This document shows positions 8,715 through 18,741 of a stretch of DNA of 64,000 bases, in pieces (the stretch's first letter is position 1; each line of letters begins with the position of its first letter). Origin of the DNA: GCA-002050365 sp964237235 (GTDB lineage Bacteria > Acidobacteriota > Blastocatellia > Pyrinomonadales > Pyrinomonadaceae); assembly GCA_964237235.1 (NCBI GenBank), contig CAXSGY010000018.1:35484-99483 (forward strand). Reading direction: 5' to 3'. The notes beneath the pieces were generated by a model. The model did not search any database. It was not told the origin of the DNA and saw only the letters and a program-made list of their open reading frames with translations. A program made the translations under genes and the position numbers.

Positions 8715-9407
8715 CTAGTTTTTTATTATTATAAATGAAGGCGTTTCAATATTGGTATCCGACAAAAAACCTTTGATTTTCAAATTGTTTTTCGCCAATT
8801 CGCCGCGCAGAAATCGTTCGGTTTGATAAACTTCCTTGCCCGCCCAGAAGCCTTTTTGCAGTTGCTTGCCGGTCAAGGAATGAATTGCGCCGCCCGCCAG
8901 ACAAATTAACGGATAGGCGATTTGCTTTAAGTTCAGGCTGCGAAAGCGTCGCTTAACCATTCCGAAATAAAACGCGGGCGCGTGAGTTTTGAGAAGAAAA
9001 ACGCCGCCGCTGCGCAAAATTCTGCCGACTTCGGCAATCGTTTCGCGATTGTTCATATACGGCAGCGCGACGCGGCATAAAACCACGTCGAAGCTCGCGT
9101 CGGCGAACGGCAGACGCTCGCCCATCGCGCGCGTGAATGCGACTCGTTCGGCGAAATCGGTTTTTTCGACGAAGATTCGCGCGACCGCGCCGAGTTCTTT
9201 TCCCAGATCAATGCCGACGCAAAACGCGCCGAACTCTCCGGCGAACGGTATCAATTCCTGTCCCGCGCCGCAGCCGACATCGAGAACTCTTTCGATTTTC
9301 AAACCGCGCACGGCGTTGACGAACAAAAGGCGGCTCGCTGCGTCTTTGCGGGCAAAGTTTTCGATGGAATTTTCGGCGTATTCCCGATAGCTGTCGAGCG
9401 TCGTCAT
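8715..9407 (-). CDS. Class I SAM-dependent methyltransferase
   Basis: The 230-residue protein has the Rossmann methyltransferase fold. Motif I is RVLDVGCGAGQEL (about 40-52), which binds S-adenosylmethionine, followed by VGIDLGKEL (acidic motif II) and ERLPFADASFDVVLC (motif IV region, about 97-111). The last 70 residues are variable and contain hydrophobic stretches typical of small-molecule or sugar/lipid methyltransferases (Methyltransf_11 type). It lies inside the polysaccharide locus and may methylate a sugar or lipid-linked intermediate, but the substrate is unknown. Confidence 0.85.
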   Translation of the reverse strand: MTTLDSYREYAENSIENFARKDAASRLLFVNAVRGLKIERVLDVGCGAGQELIPFAGEFGAFCVGIDLGKELGAVARIFVEKTDFAERVAFTRAMGERLPFADASFDVVLCRVALPYMNNRETIAEVGRILRSGGVFLLKTHAPAFYFGMVKRRFRSLNLKQIAYPLICLAGGAIHSLTGKQLQKGFWAGKEVYQTERFLRGELAKNNLKIKGFLSDTNIETPSFIIIKN

Positions 9408-9449
9408 TGATTCTTCAGTTTAAGTCCCGGCTTATAATTTAGGATTCGG

Positions 9450-11333
9450 CTAATCGTCCAAATACCGGCGATGCCAGAGTTCGAGCATATATAAAATCCA
9501 GAGCGCGTAGGAATGATCGCGCCGTTTTTTTTCGTGTTCGTCGAGCAGTGTTTTAATATATTTCGGCTCGAAATAACCGCGCTCCAAAGTTCGCTTTTCG
9601 CTTAAGGCTTCGCGGATTTCCGCTCGCAAATTGGCATTTATCCATTCGTTAATCGGCACCCCGAAACCTTGTTTCGGGCGGTCGAGAATCTCGTCCGGCA
9701 CGATGCCGCGCACGGCTTTTCTGAAAATGTATTTCGTTTCGAGATTATTGAGCTTTAAGTTTGCCGGAATTTGTCCGACGAATTCGATTAACTTGTGGTC
9801 GAGCAGAGGCACACGCGCTTCTAAGGAAGTCGCCATACTCATCCGGTCAACTTTCGTTAAAATATCGCTGGGCAGATATGTCCGGCTGTCGAGATAAAGC
9901 AATTTATCAACCGCGTCGCCGGTTTCGAGGCTCGCGGCGATTTCCCCGAATAAACGTTCGCCTTTGCCGAAATCGCCGTTCAGCTTCGCCCGAAAATCCT
10001 TCGTGTAAAGCGCGTTTTTTCCCAAAAAATTAAACTGCGAAATGCTGTCAACGTAGCGTTCGACCGCCCCGAGCGAAGCGTTGTAGAGATAATTTTTTCC
10101 CTTCGCGCCGTGCGGCAAATTTTCGCTCAAAGGCTTTAATAAATTTTTCCGCAGCGCGGCGGGCAATTTTTCCAGACCGCTTCGTTTTCGGTCTCTGACA
10201 TAGCGCGTGTAACCGGCGAAAAGCTCGTCGCCGCCGTCGCCCGACAGCACAACCGTTACAAAATCGCGCGCCATTTTAGAAACCATAAACGTCGGCAGCG
10301 CGGACGGATCGGCGAACGGCTCGTCGAAATGCCAGACGAGTTCATTGACGATTTCCGCCAAATCCGGCGTAACGACGAATTCGTGATGCTCGGTGTTGAA
10401 ATGTTTGGCGGCGAGGCGGGCGTATTTCAGTTCGTCGAAAGTCGCTTCGTTAAAGCCGATGGAAAAAGTTTTCACGGGTTTTGAGGAAAGCTGCGCCATC
10501 ATTGCGACAATCGTCGAAGAGTCAACGCCGCCCGACAAAAACGCGCCCAAGGGAACTTCGGAAATAAGGCGAATTTTTACCGCTTCCCTGATTTTTTCGC
10601 GCAAAATTTCGACGTATTCGGCTTCGGATTTTATTTGACCGTCGTTTCGATAATCGAAATTCCAGTAACGCTTCGTTTCGATTTTGCCGTTTTGAACGGT
10701 GAGAAAATGCGCGGGCGCGAGCTTTTTAACTGTTTTGAAAATGCAGAATTCTTCCGGCACATAACCGAACGTCAGATATGCGTCGAGCGCGGCGCAATCA
10801 ATTTCTTTTTCAATCTTGCCGTGCGCCAGAAGCACTTTTAATTCCGAGCCGAAAACGAAATCGCCGTCGGCGGTCGTCGCGTAAAAAAGCGGTTTTTTGC
10901 CGACGCGGTCGCGGGCGATGAAAAGTTTTTCGTCCGATTTGTTCCAGATGGCGAAGACGAACATTCCGCGCAGTTTTTCCAAGCAATTTTCGCCGAATTG
11001 CTCAAAGGCGTGCAGAATCGTCTCCGTGTCGGAATTGGTTTTAAAGCGGTGTCCCAACGCTTCGAGTTCAATTTTTAATTCGAGATAATTATAAATTTCG
11101 CCGTTGAAAACGATCAGCAAATTGCCGTCTTCGGTGTAAATCGGCTGCTGTCCGCATTTCAAATCAATTATCGAAAGCCGCCGCATTCCGAGCGCGGCGC
11201 GTCCTTCGATTGCCGTTCCCTGTTCGTCGGGTCCGCGATGCGTGATGATTTTGCACATTTTATCGAGCAAAATTTCACGCGGCGCGACGGGCGCGTCTCT
11301 TTTATTTTCGATAAATCCGGCTATTCCGCACAT
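9450..11333 (-). CDS. asnB: Asparagine synthase (glutamine-hydrolysing)
   Basis: At 627 residues this is a full-length AsnB: an N-terminal class II glutaminase domain (Cys2 nucleophile in MCGIAGFI, HRGPDEQG near 33-40) and a C-terminal ATP-pyrophosphatase domain with the PP-loop FLSGGVDSSTIVAMM (about 265). The reaction converts aspartate, glutamine and ATP to asparagine. Position within a cluster of glycosyltransferases, flippase and polymerase is typical of AsnB paralogues that amidate sugar acids or peptides during exopolysaccharide assembly, so a role other than asparagine supply is plausible. Confidence 0.93.
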   Translation of the reverse strand: MCGIAGFIENKRDAPVAPREILLDKMCKIITHRGPDEQGTAIEGRAALGMRRLSIIDLKCGQQPIYTEDGNLLIVFNGEIYNYLELKIELEALGHRFKTNSDTETILHAFEQFGENCLEKLRGMFVFAIWNKSDEKLFIARDRVGKKPLFYATTADGDFVFGSELKVLLAHGKIEKEIDCAALDAYLTFGYVPEEFCIFKTVKKLAPAHFLTVQNGKIETKRYWNFDYRNDGQIKSEAEYVEILREKIREAVKIRLISEVPLGAFLSGGVDSSTIVAMMAQLSSKPVKTFSIGFNEATFDELKYARLAAKHFNTEHHEFVVTPDLAEIVNELVWHFDEPFADPSALPTFMVSKMARDFVTVVLSGDGGDELFAGYTRYVRDRKRSGLEKLPAALRKNLLKPLSENLPHGAKGKNYLYNASLGAVERYVDSISQFNFLGKNALYTKDFRAKLNGDFGKGERLFGEIAASLETGDAVDKLLYLDSRTYLPSDILTKVDRMSMATSLEARVPLLDHKLIEFVGQIPANLKLNNLETKYIFRKAVRGIVPDEILDRPKQGFGVPINEWINANLRAEIREALSEKRTLERGYFEPKYIKTLLDEHEKKRRDHSYALWILYMLELWHRRYLDD

Positions 11334-11357
11334 AAACTAAAAACTAAAAACTAAAAA

Positions 11358-13010
11358 TTAAAAATTTGTTCCAAAGCGTTCTTCGGCAAGTCGTTCTTCG
11401 ATTCGCGTTCCTTTGCGGCGCGTGATTTTTCTGAGAATCGAGAAAAACTTTTCTTTGTCTTCCGCGTCGAGAATGCCGAAACGATTCGCCGCGAACAAAT
11501 AAACGGGAACGAAGATGAGCGCGGAAAAACCTAAAACCGCGCCGCCCGCGATAAAATTAACGACGGTTATTTTCGGCGGAGCGGAAATCGTTTCGATTAA
11601 ACTTGCCGTTCGCTCGACAATCGCCTGGATTAAACTTACCGTTCGTTCAAAAATCGCGTCGCCGAAATTATGGTAAAACAAAAACGTCAAAACGCCCGCG
11701 ATCAAACTCGCCAGGGCGGTTTTGAACGTCTCTTTGAGCATCGAAAAATCGCCGCGCCGCGCGCCGAGCTTTCTTAAAACGACGGCGGTCGAGATGGTTT
11801 TTTCGATGATTGCCGTCGCAATGACAATCGCAATCATTCCGCGCAAATCGAAATTTTGAATGCCGAACGACAGAGCCGCAATCAGCGCGATAAGAATAAA
11901 AACGCGCAAAATCAACAAAAATCTGCCGAGTTCTTTATAGGCGCGAATAATCGGGTCGGTAACCCAGATGTAAACCGGCAAAAGCGTTAAATTGATGAGA
12001 AAAATCGGCACGCTTCCCAGATAATCTCTCGTGAAAAGCGTCGTGATGAACGTATCCGCCGTAATCATCAAAAAAACGTAGATCGGAAAATAAAAGAACG
12101 CGAGCTTTTGTCCGGTGCGAAACATCAGACGCAGCATTTCACTTTTATCGCTGTGCGACTGCAACTCGCTCATTCGCGGAATCAAAACCGATGTCACCGC
12201 TTCGGCAATCAAACCGATTAAAGGCAATTCAAAACAGCCGGTTGAATAAATCGCAAATCCCGCCGAGCCGAAATGATAACTGACGAAATAATTATGAATG
12301 CTCGTCTGCAAAGTCCACATCAAAGCGATCAGACCGAACGGCAGCGCGTAAAAAAACTGCTCGCGGAAAAATCCGGCATCGAACGCCGTCCAGAAGCGCG
12401 GAAAGCGCGAATTCAAATAAGCGAGCAGCACGAGCGTTTGAATCAATCCCTGAACAACCGCCGCGTAGATAAACGCTTCGACGGTCGAGAAAATGATGAC
12501 GGCGGACAACATCAAAACGGCTTTGGTAAACTGCGCCGAAATGATAAACGCCGTCGCCATACGCGGCTCGCGGTTGGCGACGGCGACGATTTCGAGAAAC
12601 GTGGAAACGAGCCAGATCCAGATAATCAGCCCGATTTTCGGCGCGAATTGCGTTATCTCATCGCTTTGAAAAATGTTGCCGAGCAGCGACGGATACAGAA
12701 ATAAAGTCAGGCAAACCAGACCGCCGACGGTGAAGTTAAATAATAAAATATTGATGACGACCGCCGGACGGCGAACGGTTTCGCGGGCGAAAAAATAATA
12801 CGCGCTCATCCCGAAGCCGAGCGCGAAAATCGCGTTGGCATCAACCACGCTGACGAAAACCTGCCGGTAAACGCCGACCTGTTCTTTGTTTAAATAGCGA
12901 ACCGTCAAAGGCGGCAGCAGAAAGCTGAACGCGAAGCCGACGACTTTCGCAAACAAAAGCCACGCGCTCTGCGCTTTGAGAGATGGTGTTTTTTTAATTT
13001 CGGCAGTCAC
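11358..13010 (-). CDS. Oligosaccharide flippase (Wzx/MurJ-like MOP superfamily)
   Basis: The 550-residue membrane protein has 12-14 hydrophobic helices and an N-terminus (SAWLLFAKVVGFAFSFLLPP) typical of polysaccharide export flippases. It would move lipid-linked repeat units across the inner membrane. The start is GTG at 13010. A helical insertion near 440-490 (TVSLIQAIVERTASLIETI) contains a short internal duplication. It begins 9 bp after the glycosyltransferase stop codon, in the same operon. The last 40 residues are charged and cytoplasmic. Confidence 0.85.
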   Translation of the reverse strand: MTAEIKKTPSLKAQSAWLLFAKVVGFAFSFLLPPLTVRYLNKEQVGVYRQVFVSVVDANAIFALGFGMSAYYFFARETVRRPAVVINILLFNFTVGGLVCLTLFLYPSLLGNIFQSDEITQFAPKIGLIIWIWLVSTFLEIVAVANREPRMATAFIISAQFTKAVLMLSAVIIFSTVEAFIYAAVVQGLIQTLVLLAYLNSRFPRFWTAFDAGFFREQFFYALPFGLIALMWTLQTSIHNYFVSYHFGSAGFAIYSTGCFELPLIGLIAEAVTSVLIPRMSELQSHSDKSEMLRLMFRTGQKLAFFYFPIYVFLMITADTFITTLFTRDYLGSVPIFLINLTLLPVYIWVTDPIIRAYKELGRFLLILRVFILIALIAALSFGIQNFDLRGMIAIVIATAIIEKTISTAVVLRKLGARRGDFSMLKETFKTALASLIAGVLTFLFYHNFGDAIFERTVSLIQAIVERTASLIETISAPPKITVVNFIAGGAVLGFSALIFVPVYLFAANRFGILDAEDKEKFFSILRKITRRKGTRIEERLAEERFGTNF

Positions 13011-13019
13011 TTTTTACGT

Positions 13020-14069
13020 TTATTTTCGTGAGTTTTCCGGCGCGATGAATGAAACTTCCGCCGGACGCGCGCTTCTGAAAAGGCGCGCGGTCAAACGCGG
13101 CGAAATATTAATCAGCAAATTAATTATTGCGAGCTTCGGACGTTTATAAAATTTGTTCGCTTCGGCGAAATGTTTTTTCGCTTCGGCGTAATCGCCTCTG
13201 ACCAGATAAAGCTTGCCGAGATCGAGCTGATGCTCGGCTTCAAAAACCGCCGTCTGATTTTCTAAAATCGCCCGTTCCGCGTCGGTGAGCGCGTATTTTT
13301 TGCCGACCACTTCCAAGCCGTAAGTGTTGCGCCGCGAGCGGTCGGTCGTCGTTCCCGAAAGGCTGTCGAGCCGCACGCGGTATTGCAGCAAAACCCGTTT
13401 CTGATAACCGATGCGCGCGCCGTTTTTCGCCAGACGAAACCATAAATCGAAATCCTGCATTCGCTTCAAATCCGTATCGAATAAATCGAACTTTTCGACG
13501 AGATATTTTCTGATCATCGTTCCCGAAGTGATGACATTGCACTCGCTCGTGATTAATTTGGCGGGCGTGACCGCGCCGCTGGACGGCGACTTTTCCATAA
13601 AGGTTTTACCCGCGAACAGCGGCTCGCCGATTAAAAGCGCGTCGGAGTAAACCATCTCGAAATCGTTTCGTTCGATAAAATCAACGCTTTCCGAGAGAAA
13701 TTCGGGCAGCCATAAATCGTCGCCGTCGAGAAAGGCGAGCAAATCGCCGCGCGACAGACAAATCGCCGCGTTCCGCGCCCGCGACGCGCCCGAATTCGGT
13801 TGTTCGGCGTAAACGATGCGGTCGAAAAACGGCGCAAGCCCGGCTTTCAGGGTGGGCGTGTCGCTCGAACCGTCGTTAATTAAAATGATTTCAAAGTCAG
13901 TGAACGTCTGCGCGAAAACCGATTCCAGAGTTTCCGCGACGAAACGGGAAATATTATAGGCGGGAATAATGACGCTGACCTTCGGCGCGTCGGCGATGAC
14001 GTTTTCCCCGATTTTTTTTTCGGTTAATCCGGCGAGAATTTGTTTGCAATCAGAAAATTTTTCCTGCAT
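13020..14069 (-). CDS. Family 2 glycosyltransferase
   Basis: A GT-A fold domain covers about residues 28-240: VSVIIPAYNISRFV (nucleotide-sugar binding), IILINDGSSD, and the DxD-type metal/sugar-nucleotide motif FLDGDDLW (about 112-119). The C-terminal 100 residues are helical, with a TPR-like stretch (LGKLYLVRGDYAEAKKHF). It is cytoplasmic or peripheral, with no membrane helix. Expected role is adding a sugar to the lipid-linked repeat unit; donor and acceptor are unknown. The upstream gene stops 47 bp before its start. Confidence 0.88.
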   Translation of the reverse strand: MQEKFSDCKQILAGLTEKKIGENVIADAPKVSVIIPAYNISRFVAETLESVFAQTFTDFEIILINDGSSDTPTLKAGLAPFFDRIVYAEQPNSGASRARNAAICLSRGDLLAFLDGDDLWLPEFLSESVDFIERNDFEMVYSDALLIGEPLFAGKTFMEKSPSSGAVTPAKLITSECNVITSGTMIRKYLVEKFDLFDTDLKRMQDFDLWFRLAKNGARIGYQKRVLLQYRVRLDSLSGTTTDRSRRNTYGLEVVGKKYALTDAERAILENQTAVFEAEHQLDLGKLYLVRGDYAEAKKHFAEANKFYKRPKLAIINLLINISPRLTARLFRSARPAEVSFIAPENSRK

Positions 14070-14115
14070 ATCAAATTTTTGATAAAACGTCGAAATCGTC
14101 GTTTAAATCAACAAA

Positions 14116-15279
14116 TTAATTTTCCCTCTCGGCGCGCAGAGGCTCCCAGCTCGCGTATCGTTCGCCCGCGAGAAATTTGTAAAATCCGATCAGCGAAGCC
14201 AGATTGGCGAGCGCGAAATAAAGCGGAATGGCGAAAACTCCGATACTTTTTCCGCCGCGCTCGAACAGCCAGCCGACGAACGCCAACAGATAAAATAAAA
14301 CTTGCGCGAGCAGAATCAACGAAAAAACCGCCGAATGCGCGGCGAGAATGACCGACGAAATTAAAATCAGAATTAGAAAAACCGGCACGCTGTAGCGCAG
14401 GAGTTTGTGCGAAACGAGTTCGACGGCGAAAAAGCCGCTCTCGAACGGATTGAGCATCCGGCGGTTGCGCCATAAATCGGTAAACGTCTGCCCGATGACG
14501 CGGACGCGCATCTGAAATTCGCGGTCGGCACGCTTGTTCGTTTCTTCGGTGCAGACGGCTTCCGGCTCGAAAACGGTTCGCAGGTTTTGTCTGTAAATCA
14601 CGGTGGCGATTAAAAAATCCGAACAGGCTTCCGCATACATCGGCTGGTAATTCGCTTTTTTGACCGCATACAGACAGCCCGACGCGCCGATTAACGAACA
14701 GGCGCGGCTTTCGCTTTGTTTGATAAAAGTTTCGTAACTCCAATAACTGCGCGCGCCCGTGCCGACGGTTGATTTCGCCGGATCAACGTAAATCAATCGT
14801 CCCGCGACGCAGCCGATTGATTCGTCGGAAAAATTCGGCAGCATCTTTCTTAAAACGTCCGGTTCATACATCGTCGTCGCGTCGGAAAATAAAATGATTT
14901 CGCCCGCTGACTGCTCAACGGCTTTGTTTTGCGTAAAGGTTTTCCCCTTTCTGCCCTCCTGCCGGAAAAGTCTGACGTTGCGGTCGGCGAATTCGCGCGC
15001 AATGTCGTCGGTGCGGTCGGTCGAGCCGTCGGACGCGACGAGAATTTCGAGCTTTGCCGGCGGATAATCAATTTTCAACGTATTTTCGAGCTTGGCGCGC
15101 AGATCGTTTTCTTCATTGTAAGCTGTAATCAAAACGGTTACCGGCGGCTCGAACGATTCTTTTTTGATGGGCAGAGGGCGCAGAAGACTGACAAAATAGA
15201 CGAGCAGCGGATAGCCGATGTAAACGTAAAGCAACATCGCCGCGCTCGCTCCGAAAATTATTTCCGCCGCCAATTTCAT
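14116..15279 (-). CDS. Membrane-bound family 2 glycosyltransferase
   Basis: The 387-residue protein has an N-terminal membrane helix (about 5-32), a GT2 catalytic domain (VTVLITAYNEENDL near 47, VASDGSTDRTDD near 81, ILFSDATTMY near 129, and a QMRVRV segment in place of QxxRW near 250), and three to four C-terminal helices. This layout resembles processive synthases such as IcaA or cellulose/hyaluronan-type enzymes, or single-sugar transferases in exopolysaccharide loci. It starts 3 bp after the polymerase gene, so translation is likely coupled. Confidence 0.87.
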   Translation of the reverse strand: MKLAAEIIFGASAAMLLYVYIGYPLLVYFVSLLRPLPIKKESFEPPVTVLITAYNEENDLRAKLENTLKIDYPPAKLEILVASDGSTDRTDDIAREFADRNVRLFRQEGRKGKTFTQNKAVEQSAGEIILFSDATTMYEPDVLRKMLPNFSDESIGCVAGRLIYVDPAKSTVGTGARSYWSYETFIKQSESRACSLIGASGCLYAVKKANYQPMYAEACSDFLIATVIYRQNLRTVFEPEAVCTEETNKRADREFQMRVRVIGQTFTDLWRNRRMLNPFESGFFAVELVSHKLLRYSVPVFLILILISSVILAAHSAVFSLILLAQVLFYLLAFVGWLFERGGKSIGVFAIPLYFALANLASLIGFYKFLAGERYASWEPLRAEREN

Positions 15280-15282
15280 TTT

Positions 15283-16887
15283 CTAAATCGTTTGCCAACC
15301 GAAGACATCCGTTTCCGTTTCTTCGATTTTCTTATCGTATTTATAAATTCTTCTAAAAGCGACCGCATATCCGATCAGGTAATAAACGAACCAATTATAT
15401 GCGACCGCGACAAAGAAGCTCGAAACCATATAACCGATGATCGAGGCTTGCAAACCGATTGCCATATAATAAAACCAATCGTGTTCGTCTTTGGCATAAA
15501 GCGTTCGCTCTATCGCGCCGAGCTTGCGAAACGGGCTGATCAAAAAAATCAGATACGCCGCCAGACCGAGCAAGCCGATTTCCGAAGAAATCTGTGTGAA
15601 AGCGTTGTGCGTAACCAGATTGTGAATGCCGACAATCGGAAAATTGCCGATGCCGATGCCCCACGGATTTCGCAGAGTGACCTCAATCGAGCGAATAAGC
15701 AGCTCGCGCCGCTGGTCGCGCGAGCCGTTCGGGTCCTGGGCTAAACCGAAAATTGATAAAATTCGCACGCCGTAATTTCCCGGCGCGAGCAGAACGAACA
15801 GCACGCCGCTGACCAGAGAGATAATCGTGACCTTCGCGCGATTTTTTCGTCCGAGCTTCCAGGCTAAAACGCTCAGACAGGCGATGAGTCCGAGAAATCC
15901 GCCACGCGAAAAAGTGATGGTCGTCGCGGCGATTAAAAGCGCGGCGATGATAAAATACGCGATGCGCGCCAATTTAGCGCGGCTGGCGAAACCGAGCGCG
16001 ATGGCAATCGGAATCATCGTCACCAGATGCAGAGCCAAATCGTTCGGATTGCCGAACAGCCCTTTTACTTCGACATCAACGCGATAGCCTTCGACCTTCA
16101 TTTCGCCGCGCATATAAAGATCGAGCGCGATATAGCTGAGATAAATTCCGATAGAGAGCGAAAGCCACATCAAGCCCATCAAACGCCGCCGCGTCCGCAA
16201 AACGTTGACCATCACGATAAACATCAAAACCGCTTTGATAAACGTATCGTTAAAGGTCGCCCACGCGGTCGGCGGATCTTTGGCAATCGGCATTGTGACG
16301 AGCGCAAGCAGAGTTAATGCCAGAATGCATTTGACCTCGGTCGAAAGTATCGTTAGCGAGCTTTCCGAGGCGAGCTGCGTCGGAATATAAATCAAAAGCG
16401 TCGCCAAAGCGAAAATAAACGCTGACGTTGATAAAAACCCTAAGCCCGGAATCAATTCATACGGGCGAAAAAGCACCAGCACCGAGAAAAAATACAATCC
16501 GGCGTAGGTTAAAGTGTGTCCGTTGCGCTCGATCCAGCGGTCGGAACTCAAAAGTTCGCGGTCTTTTTCGGCTCTTTTTTTTGTTTTGGCGAGCTTGACC
16601 TGCTCGCTGTAACTAGACGCTTCGTCAAACGGCGCGTCGCTCTCTTGCGAAACGGAAAATTCCGTCGAAACGATTTCAGCTTTTTCCGAAACGGTTTCGA
16701 GCGGAATTTCTTTGACCGTCGAATTTTTAGAATTGGTTAATTTTGCAGAGACGGAATTTTCGGCGCGGCGGTTCATTCCCGCTGTGAGCGCGGGCTGGTC
16801 GCCCTTCGCCGGACTGCCGTTTCCGGCATTTTTACCCGAACCGTTGAGCGGCTTGTAATCGGAACTTTTGTTTTCTTTGGCAGGCAT
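15283..16887 (-). CDS. O-antigen ligase / Wzy-like polysaccharide polymerase
   Basis: The 534-residue protein has a 130-residue charged, low-complexity cytoplasmic N-terminus followed by about 12 membrane helices and the large periplasmic loop typical of the Wzy_C/O-antigen ligase family (region around NPWGIGIGNFPIVGIHNLVT, about 408-427, with the conserved HN before a helix). It would polymerise or ligate repeat units outside the inner membrane. ATG at 16887 is chosen over the preceding TTG because AAAGG lies 7 bases upstream. It is the first gene of the minus-strand EPS operon. Confidence 0.82.
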   Translation of the reverse strand: MPAKENKSSDYKPLNGSGKNAGNGSPAKGDQPALTAGMNRRAENSVSAKLTNSKNSTVKEIPLETVSEKAEIVSTEFSVSQESDAPFDEASSYSEQVKLAKTKKRAEKDRELLSSDRWIERNGHTLTYAGLYFFSVLVLFRPYELIPGLGFLSTSAFIFALATLLIYIPTQLASESSLTILSTEVKCILALTLLALVTMPIAKDPPTAWATFNDTFIKAVLMFIVMVNVLRTRRRLMGLMWLSLSIGIYLSYIALDLYMRGEMKVEGYRVDVEVKGLFGNPNDLALHLVTMIPIAIALGFASRAKLARIAYFIIAALLIAATTITFSRGGFLGLIACLSVLAWKLGRKNRAKVTIISLVSGVLFVLLAPGNYGVRILSIFGLAQDPNGSRDQRRELLIRSIEVTLRNPWGIGIGNFPIVGIHNLVTHNAFTQISSEIGLLGLAAYLIFLISPFRKLGAIERTLYAKDEHDWFYYMAIGLQASIIGYMVSSFFVAVAYNWFVYYLIGYAVAFRRIYKYDKKIEETETDVFGWQTI

Positions 16888-17070
16888 CAAAAAACCTTTG
16901 CGTCATTGCTTTTATTAAGAGATTTCAGATTGTTGGGGATTTGGTTTGAAAAATTTAACAATTACGCAAAAGCATTTTAGCATTTTTGCGCGAAATTGCC
17001 AGACGCTGCCGGATTTTTTATAAAAATGTTTGAAAACAGGCGCAAATTTGTAAGTTATTTCGCCGAAATT

Positions 17071-18225
17071 TTAGACTGCGACTTCTTCTTCTTTTTCGAC
17101 GCTGATCAGCTCGCGGACGGCGAGGCGCAGAGCTTTTTCAAAATGTCTGGCTTCGTTCACGCCGTTAAAGGAAAGCTGCTGTAAATTCGATTCGATGCGC
17201 TTGCGGTAATCAGACACGAGCGAATCGGAAACGCCGAGCATTTCGGCGACTTCGAGCTGCGTGCCGCTATCGGAAATCAGATAACAATACCATAAAACGT
17301 TAATCATTCGCTCGTATTGTTTGGCTTTGCCGCGCACCGATTTGTTCAGGTTTTTGAGAAAGCTGTCCACGAAATTCGATGCCGTCAGTTCGGCTTCGCG
17401 GCGGGCGAGGCTTTCTTCGGGATTTTCGCGCGTGTCGGCGAAGTCAAACTCCATCCGTTCTTCTTCGCCGTTGTCGGTCGAGCCGCCGACCGGCACGAGA
17501 TAAATGTCCATAATCGGCAAACGCGACATCACGAACGAACGCAGGGAACGCACGTCAACCGGCGAATCAACCGCTTTGAAAACTCTGACGATCAGTTTTT
17601 CGAGTTCGACGTTGCTGATGACGATTTGCGCGTCGCCCGTGCAGCCGACCATCCGGGTGTCGCGCGATTGAAACGAGACGGTTTTGACGCGCTGTTCCAT
17701 TTCCTGCACGTTGCGGCGCGTTTTGTCATTTTTCCATTCCGCCAGACCGTAGCGTCGGTCGGCGAGCCGGCGGTGAATTTCGGGCGTTGATAAATTGTCG
17801 AAACGCTTAAAAGCCGGACTGGTTTGAATCAAAGTCGAAACGCGGCGGGCGAGCCGGTAAGATTCGGGATAGCGTTTGCGCAGCTCGGCGGTCAGCATAT
17901 TCGTCAGTTCGATCTGGCTGATTTCCGCTTCGATTTCCGCGTCGGTCATCCCGGTGTCGAGATAATGATTGAACCGCTCTTTGCCGAGCAAAGCAACGAA
18001 TAATTCCTGAGTTAAGTCCGTGTAGGCGTTGTGTTTACCTTCTTCGACCAAAAAACCGGCGCGCTTGGAAGCGCGCACCAACGGGTGCGACGAAACGATT
18101 CGGTGAAGCTCCGTCCAGATTTGATTGACATCGGATTTCTTGAGGCTTTCGTTCCACTTTCCGACCTTAATCGGGCGGCGTTCGATGGATTTCGGCGTTA
18201 TCTGCCGCTCTTTTGTTGCGCTCAT
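17071..18225 (-). CDS. Divergent sigma-70-like regulator
   Basis: The 384-residue protein starts at ATG 18225, with AAAGG seven bases upstream; the open frame extends further to 18339 without a better start. Near residues 63-75, YTDLTQELFVALL resembles sigma region 2 (DLxQExxL). Near the C-terminus, TQLEVAEMLGVSDSLVSDYR is a helix-turn-helix like sigma region 4 or a FixJ-type motif. The middle 200 residues are unlike standard sigma factors. It is likely a transcription factor or an unusual sigma factor. It lies upstream of the EPS operon and is divergent from a zinc-finger gene that could be its regulator. Confidence 0.55.
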   Translation of the reverse strand: MSATKERQITPKSIERRPIKVGKWNESLKKSDVNQIWTELHRIVSSHPLVRASKRAGFLVEEGKHNAYTDLTQELFVALLGKERFNHYLDTGMTDAEIEAEISQIELTNMLTAELRKRYPESYRLARRVSTLIQTSPAFKRFDNLSTPEIHRRLADRRYGLAEWKNDKTRRNVQEMEQRVKTVSFQSRDTRMVGCTGDAQIVISNVELEKLIVRVFKAVDSPVDVRSLRSFVMSRLPIMDIYLVPVGGSTDNGEEERMEFDFADTRENPEESLARREAELTASNFVDSFLKNLNKSVRGKAKQYERMINVLWYCYLISDSGTQLEVAEMLGVSDSLVSDYRKRIESNLQQLSFNGVNEARHFEKALRLAVRELISVEKEEEVAV

Positions 18226-18741
18226 ATTAAAACCTTTCGATTGTGTCCTTTTTTGAATTTTGCAGTCTATTTTTAAGACGGATTTGCCTGCTCCGCATTT
18301 CTGTCGTGGAAATCTCTTCCCGTTGAGATTTTTCTCCACTCAAGCGAATTTTCGCGTCCCTAATAGTTTTATTTTAGAGATTGGTCAGTAAAAAAACTTT
18401 TAAATTAACTCCGAGCTAAAGCAGTTAATTCGGTAGGCGCGCCGGTCGGATTTGAATTTCCTTCCCGGCGACAAGTTAAATAGTAGCAATTATTTTCGAT
18501 TTGAGCAACTATTTTTTGTATGTTTTTGTTTTGTTTAACTAAATACGTAAATCAAATTATTTCAACATTTGCGCTCAATAAATCATTTAATGAATTGAGA
18601 CTCGCGCAAGTTTTTTTCAATTTTGAACCGCGAGTTTTGGAAGCGGGCAGGCATTACGGATTTACTTTTGATGTAAAGAGAATACTTATGTGTCTGTTAT
18701 CTACGGCGCGGAGATTGAAAAAGTCTTCGTTCAAATATAAT
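18226..18741. other. Divergent intergenic region
   Basis: This 516-bp region separates the sigma-like gene and the zinc-finger gene. The frame of the zinc-finger gene stays open back to 18520, but that part looks non-coding (no ribosome site, unusual residue composition). AT-rich tracts around 18480-18530 could hold promoters. I see no tRNA, riboswitch or clear repeat. Confidence 0.4.

Noticed and set aside
14929..15744. 271-codon plus-strand frame over the GT2/polymerase junction
   Set aside because: Antisense to two well-supported genes and lacking any domain or ribosome site.
18520..18741. Longer N-terminus for the zinc-finger protein
   Set aside because: The extra 74 residues have no ribosome site and unlikely composition; the zinc domain starts after 18742.
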